From contig JAJSLK010000025.1 of the NCBI GenBank assembly GCA_021272165.1, positions 1-64,000 of the forward strand: a stretch of 64,000 nt of DNA, written 5' to 3'. The translations under genes and the position numbers were made by a program. The stretch's first letter is position 1. Each line of letters opens with the position of its first letter. The stretch is from Methylacidiphilales bacterium. Its GTDB lineage: Bacteria > Verrucomicrobiota > Verrucomicrobiia > Methylacidiphilales > UBA1321. Shown one piece after another: positions 15,772-23,853 of the stretch. Under the pieces are notes generated by a model. That model did not search any database, was not told where the DNA came from, and saw only the letters and a list, made by a program, of their open reading frames with translations.

Positions 15772-18615
15772 ATGCCCGCCGCGCCCACCCCCCCCAATGA
15801 GCAGCAGCGTCTCGCCGCATTGCACGCGCTGAACCTTCTCGACACCCAGCCAGAGGAGCGCTTCGACCGCATCACGCGCCTCGCGGCCCGGATTTTGGGC
15901 GTTCCCATCGCCTACATCGTCCTCCTCGATGAAAATCGCCAGTTCATGAAATCGCGGTATGGCTCCGATACTGTGGAAGAGACCCGCGAAGCCGCCTTTT
16001 GTGGCTATACCATTCTCGAGGATAAACAACTTGTCGTACCCGACGCCAAACTTGATCCTCGTTTCGTCGACAATCCCCTTGTTACCGGCAAGCCCAACAT
16101 CCGTTTTTATCTTGGTAATCCCATCGCCGCGCCCGACGGCAGCCGCGTCGGAACGCTCTGCGTCATCGACCGCCATCCGCGTATTCCCAGCGCTGAGGAT
16201 CTCGCCGTTCTCCAGGATCTCGCCCTTATTGCTCAGAACGAACTCAATCTTGGCGGCCTCACCTCGGCCTACAAAATCCAGCAGCAGACCGAGGAAAAAC
16301 TTCGCCAGAGCGAGGCCCGTTTCCGCGAGGTCGTCGATATCCCTGGCAAATTTGTCTGGGAAATCACCCTCGATGGCAAGACCCTCTTCATTTCCGACCG
16401 AGTCCAGGAAGTCCTTGGTTATACCGCCGAGGAAATGATGCAACGCGGTTTCTTCGAGGGCATCGTGCCCGAGGACGCCGTCATCACCACCGCCAAATTC
16501 TATTACGCCGCCCAAAAAGGGCAGCGCTTCAGCGATCTCGAATTCCGTGCCCTCACCCAAGACGGCCAGGAAATCTGGCTCTCGGCCCGCGGCGCCCCCC
16601 TGCATGACGACAGCGAAAAACTCATCGGCTATCGCGGTATCTGCGAGGACATCACCGAGCGCAAGCAGATCCAGCAGGAAGTTATCGCCGCCAAGGAAGC
16701 CGCTGAAAGCGCCAACAAGGCCAAGTCCGAATTCCTGGCCAACATGAGCCACGAAATCCGCACACCGATGAACGCCATGGTCGGCATGACCGGTCTCCTG
16801 CTCGGCACCAATCTCAATTCGGAACAACGCGACTACGCCCAGACCATCCGCCAGAGCGCCGACACCCTTTTGACCATCATCAGCGAAATCCTCGATTTCT
16901 CCAAGATCGAGGCCGGCAAGCTCGATCTCGAGGACCATCCCTTCGATCTCGCCACTCTCGTTGAGGAGGCCATCGACTGCGTCGCCCTTCAAGCCAGCGA
17001 AAAGGGCCTCGATCTCTACTGGCAGATCGCGCCCGAAATTCCACCCGGCTTTACCGGCGACATCACGCGCCTGCGTCAAATTTTGGTCAATCTCCTCTCG
17101 AATGCCGTTCGCTTTACGTCGAAAGGAGACGTCAGCATCAATGTCACCCGGGCCGAGGACGAGGGAGGCGAGCACTTTGTCCTTTTCTCGGTCTGGGACA
17201 CCGGCATCGGAATCCCCGCCGATAAAATCGACCGCCTTTTCCAGTCCTTCTCGCAGGTCGACACCTCTACTACCCGCCGGTTCGGCGGCACCGGCCTCGG
17301 TCTCGCCATCAGCCGCAAACTCACCGAAATGATGGGCGGTAAAATCTGGGTCGAGAGCGAGGAAAACAAGGGCTCCGGTTTTCACATCGCCGTTCCGTTA
17401 ATGGAGGCGTTGCCGCCGAAGCCGCTCGTCCCCAATCCCATCCTGAAGGGCAAGACTCTCTTGATTGCCGTTGCTCATCCCGGCGTTCGCGCCATGATTG
17501 AGTCGTTCGTCACCGGCTGGGGCATGACCGCCGTCTGTGTGAGAACTGCCGCGGAAGTCATGAAAAAACTCCGCACTAGCCAGTCGATCCAGTCTGTCCT
17601 GATCGAGGAGGACCTCCCCGATCAATCCGGCAAGGAACTCGTTCAGACTATCCCTCGGCAGCGCGGTGCAGCCAATGTCCCATGCGTCCTTCTTTGTTCG
17701 CTTAAGCAGCAGGCCGCTTACGGCCAGAATCTTCCTTCCGGCTTTATTGCCAGCCTGGCCAAGCCCGCCCACTTCCAGCAGCTCCACGGCATTCTCGCCA
17801 CTGCACTCAAGGGCGAAAAGATCACCAACAAGGTCCTCCGCTCCACCGGCCGCATCGACACCGGCTTCAGCCAGCGCCGGCCCATGCGCATCCTCCTCGC
17901 CGAGGACAACGTCATCAACCAGAAGGTCGCCACCCGCATCCTCAGCCAGATGGGCTATCGCCCCGACGTCGTCCAGAACGGCCTCGAAGTCCTCGAGGCT
18001 CTCGAACGCCAGAAGTACGACGTCATCCTCATGGACGTCCAGATGCCCGAGATGGACGGCCTCGAGGCCACCCGCCAGATCCGCAAGCTCTACGCCGGAC
18101 CCAAGCGCCCCTGGATCATCGCCATGACTGCCAACGCCATGGACACCGACCGCCAGAATTGCTTCGATGCCGGCATGGATGGTTATCTCAGCAAGCCGGT
18201 GCGGATCGAAGCATTGGAAAGCGAGCTCGTCCGCTCCTCGGAAAATATCGGCCAGGTCGTCGACTTCGCCGCCCTTTCCCGCTTTGGCGAAATGACCGGC
18301 TCCGGAGCGGAAGCCGTCCGCGAGCTGATCGAAATATTCTCCGAGGAAACACCCGTCGCTTTGAAACAAATCCGCGACGACATCGAATGCCGCAACGTGC
18401 AGGGCATCGGCCTCCAGGCCATGCAACTCGGACGCGCCTGCGCCAACTTCGGCGCCGAGCGGATGCAACTCCTCTGCTCGAATCTCCAGGCCGCCGGCAA
18501 GGGCGGCGATTTCCCGCTTGCGACCGAATTTGTGGAACGGATCGAGGCCGAATTCGAGATCGTCAAACACGCCCTCGAGGAATTCGCCAAATCACCCGTC
18601 GTCAAGGAAGCCTAA
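15772..18615 (+). CDS. Hybrid histidine kinase (GAF-PAS-HisKA-HATPase-pseudoREC-REC-degenerate HPt)
   Basis: A 947-residue cytoplasmic sensor kinase without membrane segments. Order: GAF (about 25-165), PAS/PAC (175-290), HisKA with phosphoacceptor His327 (MSHEIRTPMN), HATPase with GTGIG- and GTGLGL-type boxes (to about 545), a first receiver-like domain (about 560-680), a full receiver with Asp755 (MDVQMPEMDG) and its AEDN acidic pair, and an HPt-like C-terminus (about 830-947). In the first receiver the phosphoacceptor position is Glu612 and the acidic pair is missing. In the HPt the histidine position is Met884 (AMQLGRACANFGAER). So the relay should stop at Asp755. The gene is followed after 37 bases by a NIL-domain gene. 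Confidence 0.93.
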   Translation: MPAAPTPPNEQQRLAALHALNLLDTQPEERFDRITRLAARILGVPIAYIVLLDENRQFMKSRYGSDTVEETREAAFCGYTILEDKQLVVPDAKLDPRFVDNPLVTGKPNIRFYLGNPIAAPDGSRVGTLCVIDRHPRIPSAEDLAVLQDLALIAQNELNLGGLTSAYKIQQQTEEKLRQSEARFREVVDIPGKFVWEITLDGKTLFISDRVQEVLGYTAEEMMQRGFFEGIVPEDAVITTAKFYYAAQKGQRFSDLEFRALTQDGQEIWLSARGAPLHDDSEKLIGYRGICEDITERKQIQQEVIAAKEAAESANKAKSEFLANMSHEIRTPMNAMVGMTGLLLGTNLNSEQRDYAQTIRQSADTLLTIISEILDFSKIEAGKLDLEDHPFDLATLVEEAIDCVALQASEKGLDLYWQIAPEIPPGFTGDITRLRQILVNLLSNAVRFTSKGDVSINVTRAEDEGGEHFVLFSVWDTGIGIPADKIDRLFQSFSQVDTSTTRRFGGTGLGLAISRKLTEMMGGKIWVESEENKGSGFHIAVPLMEALPPKPLVPNPILKGKTLLIAVAHPGVRAMIESFVTGWGMTAVCVRTAAEVMKKLRTSQSIQSVLIEEDLPDQSGKELVQTIPRQRGAANVPCVLLCSLKQQAAYGQNLPSGFIASLAKPAHFQQLHGILATALKGEKITNKVLRSTGRIDTGFSQRRPMRILLAEDNVINQKVATRILSQMGYRPDVVQNGLEVLEALERQKYDVILMDVQMPEMDGLEATRQIRKLYAGPKRPWIIAMTANAMDTDRQNCFDAGMDGYLSKPVRIEALESELVRSSENIGQVVDFAALSRFGEMTGSGAEAVRELIEIFSEETPVALKQIRDDIECRNVQGIGLQAMQLGRACANFGAERMQLLCSNLQAAGKGGDFPLATEFVERIEAEFEIVKHALEEFAKSPVVKEA

Positions 18616-18652
18616 ACTCGACAAGTCCGCCGCGACAAGCTTAGTTCATGTC

Positions 18653-18901
18653 ATGGCCCGCGAGACGCAACGCCTTTGGCTCACCTTTGACGGCGAAACC
18701 AGCCGCAAACCGCTCATCTACGAAATGAGTCGTAATTTCGACGTTATCTTCAACATCCGCAACGCTTCCGTCACCGCCTCCGTCGGCATCATCGCGCTGG
18801 AGCTCGAAGCCGACCGCGAAGTCCTCAAGAAGGCTGTCGCTTGGTTGGAAGAACACGGCGTTCAGGTCGAGCCTGTCGAAATCAACACCATCGAGGGTTG
18901 A
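18653..18901 (+). CDS. Stand-alone NIL-domain protein
   Basis: An 82-residue ACT-like NIL domain covering the whole protein (LWLTFDGE, then YEMSRNFDVIFNIRNASVT and a C-terminal LEEHGVQVEP). NIL domains usually sit at the end of MetN-type methionine ABC ATPases or with ferredoxins and bind small ligands; here no ABC or ferredoxin gene is adjacent. ATG 18653 is inside a longer open frame that begins within the kinase gene and is not used. It may be co-transcribed with the kinase; a ligand-sensing role is inference. Confidence 0.85.
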   Translation: MARETQRLWLTFDGETSRKPLIYEMSRNFDVIFNIRNASVTASVGIIALELEADREVLKKAVAWLEEHGVQVEPVEINTIEG

Positions 18902-18907
18902 CCGCCC

Positions 18908-19387
18908 TCACAGCGTCAGCGGCTTCAGTTGATCGAACGGCCAGCCCGGCAGGTTTCGCATCGCCATAAAGCCCAGCAGTAAAAGCAGCACGGCGATTCC
19001 GCGCCGCGTTAATGTCCGGTTCTCCACCATCACCTGCGGCCAGGCCCTTATTTGCCACGCACTTAGCAGGTAGGATCCCGCGAAATAAAAAAGCACCGGC
19101 AGACCCATGATCAGCAGCGCATTATCGTGCAGCGCCTCGAGCACGCGACCATGAAACAAGGCATGAAGCGCACGCGTCGCCCCGCACCCGGCGCAATAAA
19201 ATCCGGTCGCGCGGTAAAGCAGGCATTGCGGATAGACCGCGTGCCGGTTCGGGTCGACTGCGTAAAGAAAGGCTGAAGCTCCCGCGCACGCGCACGTTAT
19301 CGCGACGATCTGCGCCCGCGTCGAAAACCAGCCACCCGGCGCTTGCGCCGGCTCGCCGGGATTTGCGGGAAGGCACACGGGCGTCAT
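18908..19387 (-). CDS. DUF2752 membrane protein
   Basis: 159 residues, with about three hydrophobic segments (30-47, 95-115, 133-150). The DUF2752 signature is clear: YPQCLLYRATGFYCAGCGATRA near residues 51-72, with paired cysteines of the CxGC type, then an HALFHGRVLEAL helix. Function of the family is unknown. It is the last gene of a three-gene minus-strand run with the GYF_2/DUF4190 protein (3 bases upstream) and the TM2 protein, an arrangement of small membrane proteins seen in several bacterial phyla. Convergent with the NIL gene. Confidence 0.88.
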   Translation of the reverse strand: MTPVCLPANPGEPAQAPGGWFSTRAQIVAITCACAGASAFLYAVDPNRHAVYPQCLLYRATGFYCAGCGATRALHALFHGRVLEALHDNALLIMGLPVLFYFAGSYLLSAWQIRAWPQVMVENRTLTRRGIAVLLLLLGFMAMRNLPGWPFDQLKPLTL

Positions 19388-19390
19388 AAC

Positions 19391-20047
19391 TTATTCCGAA
19401 TCGTTCGTCGTCTGCTCCGTCACTGTCAGGGCATGTTCCTTGATCAGCGGGACCGCCATCGAAAGGATCAAAATGATGGCAATCAACAATGCCACGACCG
19501 ACAACACCAGTCCGGCGACGGCCAGGCCATGCCCTGATTGATCCTTCCTGCGATTCAACTGCACGAGTCCTGCAATGCAGAGACAAAGCGCCGGGACCGC
19601 CGCCAGCAGGCCCACGCACAGGAAGGAAAGAAAGAACGAGGCCAACCCCAGGCCGAAGCCCCATCCGCATAATGGATTGGTCGGCTTGTGCTGCTGGTAG
19701 TGTGGGTCGGGCCGCATGTCGGATGGAAAAACGGAAGACCGCGTGGTTCCCGCTGCCGAGGGAAAAAGCGGATGCGGCGTGTTGACCGGTACGGCCGGGG
19801 CCGGCGGCGGTGGCGGAGGAGTTAAGGGAAACGCCGGGATTACGGGCGGGGGCGGGGGAGGCAGGCTCGGGCCGGTCGGAAAAACTTCGCGGTAGCGCTT
19901 CCAGGCCAGCACTTCCCCGGGCTGTCCGGTCCGTTCAATAATGTGCGTCTCCGGAGAAATCGTTCCGTCCAGGCGGCGGCTCTGCAATTCCTCCAGCGTC
20001 AATGGTCCGACGGGCTTGGCCTCGGGACCGGCATAATACCACGGCAT
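19391..20047 (-). CDS. GYF_2 domain protein with DUF4190 membrane domain
   Basis: 218 residues. The N-terminal 55 residues are a GYF_2 domain (WYYAGPEAKPVGPLTLEEL), a proline-rich peptide binder. A long Pro-rich linker follows (about 60-125, with runs PPPPPP), then two hydrophobic segments of a DUF4190 type (about 130-200). The protein carries both a putative polyproline reader and polyproline runs, so self-association is conceivable. It lies between the TM2 and DUF2752 genes, likely one operon. Function unknown. Confidence 0.82.
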   Translation of the reverse strand: MPWYYAGPEAKPVGPLTLEELQSRRLDGTISPETHIIERTGQPGEVLAWKRYREVFPTGPSLPPPPPPVIPAFPLTPPPPPPAPAVPVNTPHPLFPSAAGTTRSSVFPSDMRPDPHYQQHKPTNPLCGWGFGLGLASFFLSFLCVGLLAAVPALCLCIAGLVQLNRRKDQSGHGLAVAGLVLSVVALLIAIILILSMAVPLIKEHALTVTEQTTNDSE

Positions 20048-20086
20048 AGTTAATCACTAGCACGTGCCTGTCTTAATTCCAGCGTC

Positions 20087-20359
20087 TTAAAACCACTCTT
20101 TCTTCCCGTTAATGTAGGTGGCCACGAATTCTTCATCCGTTTTGGTCAGATAAATAATCCCTTCAATCAAGCCAACAATGCCCATCAGGCTGCAGCCGAT
20201 GCCGCAGGTGAACCCTCCCACCACGATACTGACCGCGAGCATGATGATGCCCGTCGTCGTATAGCCCAGATAGAATTTATGAATACCCAGGGCTCCCAGC
20301 AAAATGCCCAACACGCCCGCCACAACTTTCTTCTCTGCTCCTGGAATTGGTTCCGCCAT
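20087..20359 (-). CDS. TM2-domain protein
   Basis: 90 residues with two membrane helices and the TM2 family pattern GALGIHKFYLGYTTTGIIML. The C-terminal tail is charged. ATG 20359 has a strong ribosome site (GGAGGG 3-4 bases upstream on this strand). First gene of the TM2-GYF_2-DUF2752 run. The role of TM2 proteins in bacteria is not established. Confidence 0.9.
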   Translation of the reverse strand: MAEPIPGAEKKVVAGVLGILLGALGIHKFYLGYTTTGIIMLAVSIVVGGFTCGIGCSLMGIVGLIEGIIYLTKTDEEFVATYINGKKEWF

Positions 20360-20512
20360 ATACCCTCCATTAAGTTTTGATAAGAACTCTGGGCCGTCCT
20401 GGCCCGTTGCCGACTTGAAGAGGTCTAAATCCCAAAAAGAGGCGGGGAAAGAAAATAATCAGGCCGATTGGCCCCGTCTTGCATTCCCGCGACCGGTGAT
20501 TACCGTGCCAAT

Positions 20513-21475
20513 ATGGAATACCGTCGCTTGGGCAAGGCCGGAGTCAAGGTCAGCGCTCTGTCGCTGGGTTCATGGGTCACATTTGGTCAGCAAATCAGCG
20601 ATGAAGTCGCCGCCGATCTGATGAAAACCGCCTACGATAACGGCGTCAATTTTTTCGACAACGCCGAGGCCTACGCCGGTGGCCGCTCCGAGATCGTCAT
20701 GGGCAAAATCCTCCGGAAGATGGAGTGGTCCCATGAAACCTTCCTCGTCTCCAGCAAGGTCTTCTGGGGCGGCAGCCTCCCAAACCAGGAGGGCCTCAGC
20801 CGCAAGCATGTCTTTGAGGCCTGCCATAACGCCCTCCGCCGGCTCCAGGTCGATTACCTCGATCTCTACTTCTGCCATCGTCCCGATCCCAACACCCCCA
20901 TCGAGGAAACAGTCCGCGCCATGAGCGATCTCGTTCACCAGGGCAAGGTCCTCTATTGGGGGACTTCCATGTGGAACGCCGGGCAAATCACGCAGGCCCA
21001 TGCCGTGGCCCGGGAACTTCATCTCGTTCCGCCCACGATGGAACAGCCCCAATACAATATCTTTGACCGCCAAAACGTGGAAAAGGAACTGGCCCGGCTC
21101 TATTCCGAGTACGGTCTTGGCACGACGATTTTCTCCCCACTCGCTTCAGGTTTTTTAACCGGAAAGCATAACAGCGGTCCCAAGGAAGGCACCCGCGTCA
21201 TGCTGGAGGGGATGGGTTGGCTGAAGGAAGGGATTACGAAAGATGCGAAGGAAAAAGCGGGCAAAGTCGAGCAGCTCGACAAGATCGCCAAGGAACTTGG
21301 CTTCAGTCTCGCCGTCTTCGCCATCGCCTGGTGCTTGAAGAATCCCCACGTCAGCACCGTCATTCTTGGCGCCTCCAAGGTCGCCCAACTCAGCGAAAAT
21401 CTCAAGGCCGTCGAGGCCCAGGCCAAGCTCACGCCTGACGTCCTGAAGCGCGTCGATGAACTCACGGGAATTTAG
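20513..21475 (+). CDS. Aldo/keto reductase, voltage-gated K+ channel beta-subunit type
   Basis: NADPH-dependent oxidoreductase of the AKR6-like group. About 320 residues forming a TIM barrel: MEYRRLGKAGVKVSALSLG start, catalytic Asp/Tyr region FFDNAEAYAGG, Lys in SSKVFWGG, and the histidine in YFCHRPDP. The cofactor-binding C-terminal region reads VILGASKVAQLSEN. ATG 20513 is used; an earlier frame start at 20468 is unnecessary. No partner gene suggests a specific substrate. It lies between the TM2 operon and a toxin-antitoxin pair. Confidence 0.93.
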   Translation: MEYRRLGKAGVKVSALSLGSWVTFGQQISDEVAADLMKTAYDNGVNFFDNAEAYAGGRSEIVMGKILRKMEWSHETFLVSSKVFWGGSLPNQEGLSRKHVFEACHNALRRLQVDYLDLYFCHRPDPNTPIEETVRAMSDLVHQGKVLYWGTSMWNAGQITQAHAVARELHLVPPTMEQPQYNIFDRQNVEKELARLYSEYGLGTTIFSPLASGFLTGKHNSGPKEGTRVMLEGMGWLKEGITKDAKEKAGKVEQLDKIAKELGFSLAVFAIAWCLKNPHVSTVILGASKVAQLSENLKAVEAQAKLTPDVLKRVDELTGI

Positions 21476-21490
21476 ATTGGTAAATTGGAG

Positions 21491-21510
21491 TCTTACTGGT
21501 AAGAGTAAGA
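21491..21510 (+). promoter_or_regulatory. Probable operator of the AbrB-PIN toxin-antitoxin pair
   Basis: TCTTAC (21491-21496), two bases, GTAAGA (21499-21504), then a direct repeat GTAAGA (21505-21510). This inverted plus direct repeat sits immediately before the antitoxin ATG (21512). VapBC-type operons are usually autoregulated by the antitoxin at such palindromes; binding here is inferred. Confidence 0.6.
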
Positions 21511-21511
21511 C

Positions 21512-21736
21512 ATGAAGATCACGTCCAAAGGACAGGTCACCATTCCGCTCGAATTTCGCACGCGCTATGGCTTTTTGCCGGACACCTCGGTCCGGTTTGT
21601 CCCGGATAAAAGGGGATTGCGCCTGGTAAAAGATCGGCAAAAGAAAGGCCGGGGGTCGAATGTCGTCGAGGCCCTGATCGGCACCGGCAGCGGAAAGTGG
21701 ACGACGGATGAAATCCTTAAGCTGACGAGAGGTTGA
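21512..21736 (+). CDS. AbrB/SpoVT-type antitoxin (VapB-like)
   Basis: 74 residues. The N-terminal 45 residues are a swapped-hairpin AbrB DNA-binding domain (MKITSKGQVTIPLEFR). The C-terminal part should neutralise the toxin. It is followed without any gap by the PIN toxin gene (TGA 21734-21736, GTG 21737). It probably represses its own promoter at the repeats 21491-21510. Confidence 0.9.
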   Translation: MKITSKGQVTIPLEFRTRYGFLPDTSVRFVPDKRGLRLVKDRQKKGRGSNVVEALIGTGSGKWTTDEILKLTRG

Positions 21737-22144
21737 GTGCCCATTCTGGTCGACAGTAACGTCTTGCTGGATGTCATTACCCGGGATCCCAAATGGTTCG
21801 ATTGGTCTTCTGGGCAATTGCGGGAGTGGGGGGATCGTGATCTTCTTTTTATCAATCCGCTGATCTTTGCTGAGGTTTCCATTTCCTACGACACGCTGGA
21901 GGTCCTGAATCAGGCGATGGATCGGGCCAATCTGTTTCATGATGAACTTCCCTGGGAAGCTGCATTCCTGGCCGGTCATTGCTTCGTTGAATATAAAAAG
22001 CGAGGAGGCAAACGGCGGTCACCATTACCCGACTTTTACATCGGTGCCCACGCCAGTATCAGAGATTACCTGTTGCTGACCCGCGATGCGGGCCGTTATC
22101 GAACCTATTTTCCCCGGCTCAGGCTCATTGCGCCCGGGAATTAG
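21737..22144 (+). CDS. PIN-domain ribonuclease toxin (VapC-like)
   Basis: 135 residues of PIN fold. Acidic active-site residues are in place: Asp6 (VDSN), Glu46 (FAEV), Asp99 (LPDFYIGAHA) and Asp117 (TRDAGRY). GTG start directly after the antitoxin stop, so the pair is translationally coupled. VapC toxins cleave tRNA or rRNA; the target here is unknown. The stop overlaps that of the converging GH57 gene by 3 bases. Confidence 0.9.
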   Translation: MPILVDSNVLLDVITRDPKWFDWSSGQLREWGDRDLLFINPLIFAEVSISYDTLEVLNQAMDRANLFHDELPWEAAFLAGHCFVEYKKRGGKRRSPLPDFYIGAHASIRDYLLLTRDAGRYRTYFPRLRLIAPGN

Positions 22145-23721
22145 ATATAATACCGCCAATTGATGTTCGGGAAAATATTGTCGCGCCATTCGCAGTTGCC
22201 CAGGAACGCTTCGTCGATGGTGTTGCTTTTGATCTGCTCGTAGAGCCGCGTGAAGCGCAGGATATGGTCCTGCGTCCGCTTGACCGCATAAGGCACCATC
22301 GTGCCCGTCTTCATGATGAAGGCCCAGTCGCTCGACTGCGCCAGTAGCAGCTCACGCGCGGCCTGCTTCATCGCCCGGTCGCAGAGCCCGTAACAATCGC
22401 GGAATTGCCGCGCCAGCTCGATCATCCGGCCCGCCGCCATGTGCAGATGCGGATAAATCCATGCATTCGGTTCGTCCAGCCAGACTTTGTAGTAGCCTTC
22501 TGCGCCCCACGACGACGCGCTCGGTGTCGCCAGTTGCTGTGTTGAGTATTGCGAGAGATATTCGCCCGGCGTGGTCGTCTTGAACACCTGCTGGTCGTAA
22601 TGGGCCTTCCGGAAAACATAATTCAGGAATTCTGGTCCCTCATACCACCAATGACCGTAAAGTTCCGCATCGTAGGGCGCCAGCACGATCGGATTGATCC
22701 CCAGGATGCCATGCAGATGCTCGATCTGTTTTGTGCGGTTAAAGACAAAATTGCTCGCGTGCTCCGCCGCCCGTTCCCGCGCCACGCCCGGCCGGTAGGG
22801 CTCTTTCCAGCCGCCCGGGCCGGTGATCCGATGGTATTTGAGCCCGGTGAATTTTCGAAGCCCATTGGACTGGATGTAAGGTTTGATGTACTCGAAATCG
22901 AGATCGTACCCGATGTCGCGGTAAAAATCGCGATACCACGGATCGCCCGGATACCCTTCTTTCGACGACCAGACCTGCACGCTTGATTCAATGTCCCGGC
23001 CAAACGCTGCCGGGCCCGACCGCGTGAAAAGCGGCGCGAAGACACCGAAGCGCGGACGCGGCTCCGCGTGCATGATCGCATGCGTATCAACCACGAACCA
23101 CCGGATTTCCGCCTCCTGCAAAAACTTGTCGAGTCCCGGCGTATAGGCGCATTCCGGCAGCCAGATCCCACGCGGATCGCGGCCGAAGCATTCGCGATAG
23201 TGATCGCGCGCGATCATGATCTGCGCCCGCACCGCCTCCGGATACTCCGCCATCAGCGGCAGGTAACCATGCGTCGCGCCGCAGGTGATGATCTCCAGTT
23301 TCCCCTCGTCCTGGAATTTGCGGAACGCCGTCAGCAGGTTCCGATGATACTTGTCGACAAAAACACGGCGGCAATTTTCCAGCCGATGCAGGTAAAACCA
23401 CGCCAATTCATGGAACTGGTGGTCGCCCTTCGTCCGGTTGATCTCCTTGTGGGCCAGCTCGATCTGTTTGTCGACCAGTCGCACGTACCGGTTTTGCAGC
23501 AGCTCGTCGCCCAGCATTGCGGCCAGCGGCGGCGTGATCGACATCGTGAAACGGAAATCGCACCCATCGTTCAGCAGCCCGTCCATCACGTCGATCAGTG
23601 GAATGTAAGTCTCCGTGATCGCCTCGTAGAGCCAATCCTCCTCGAGGAACTCATCGTATTCGGGATGGCGGACGAAAGGAAGATGCGCGTGCAGAACCAG
23701 CGCGAGATAACCTTGGGGCAT
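22141..23721 (-). CDS. GH57 1,4-alpha-glucan branching enzyme (DUF1957 family)
   Basis: Introduces alpha-1,6 branches in glycogen. 526 residues with an N-terminal GH57 barrel: HAHLPFVRHPE start, nucleophile Glu190 in WLPECAY, acid/base Asp351 in APYDAELYGHWWYEGP; these positions agree with the characterised Thermococcus enzyme (183/354). The C-terminal helical DUF1957 domain has SWGAEGYYKVWLDEPNAW. With glgA at 48-49.7 kb it gives the window two glycogen genes, although they are 25 kb apart. The stop overlaps the VapC-like gene. Confidence 0.93.
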   Translation of the reverse strand: MPQGYLALVLHAHLPFVRHPEYDEFLEEDWLYEAITETYIPLIDVMDGLLNDGCDFRFTMSITPPLAAMLGDELLQNRYVRLVDKQIELAHKEINRTKGDHQFHELAWFYLHRLENCRRVFVDKYHRNLLTAFRKFQDEGKLEIITCGATHGYLPLMAEYPEAVRAQIMIARDHYRECFGRDPRGIWLPECAYTPGLDKFLQEAEIRWFVVDTHAIMHAEPRPRFGVFAPLFTRSGPAAFGRDIESSVQVWSSKEGYPGDPWYRDFYRDIGYDLDFEYIKPYIQSNGLRKFTGLKYHRITGPGGWKEPYRPGVARERAAEHASNFVFNRTKQIEHLHGILGINPIVLAPYDAELYGHWWYEGPEFLNYVFRKAHYDQQVFKTTTPGEYLSQYSTQQLATPSASSWGAEGYYKVWLDEPNAWIYPHLHMAAGRMIELARQFRDCYGLCDRAMKQAARELLLAQSSDWAFIMKTGTMVPYAVKRTQDHILRFTRLYEQIKSNTIDEAFLGNCEWRDNIFPNINWRYYI

Positions 23722-23853
23722 GGGGGTATCGTAACTTATACAAGAGTTCCCGCGCTTGTCCCGCGTTAAGTGGCAGAAGTCCTGAATCAGGAAGCTTTAC
23801 TTGAATTCGGAAAGTCGCCGAAAGAAACTAATCCAAGATTTCGATCTCCTGTC

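Noticed and set aside
15754-17385. 543-codon open frame on the minus strand
   Set aside because: Lies opposite the hybrid kinase, whose motifs are clear; Asp/Glu/Gly-rich composition is that of an antisense shadow.
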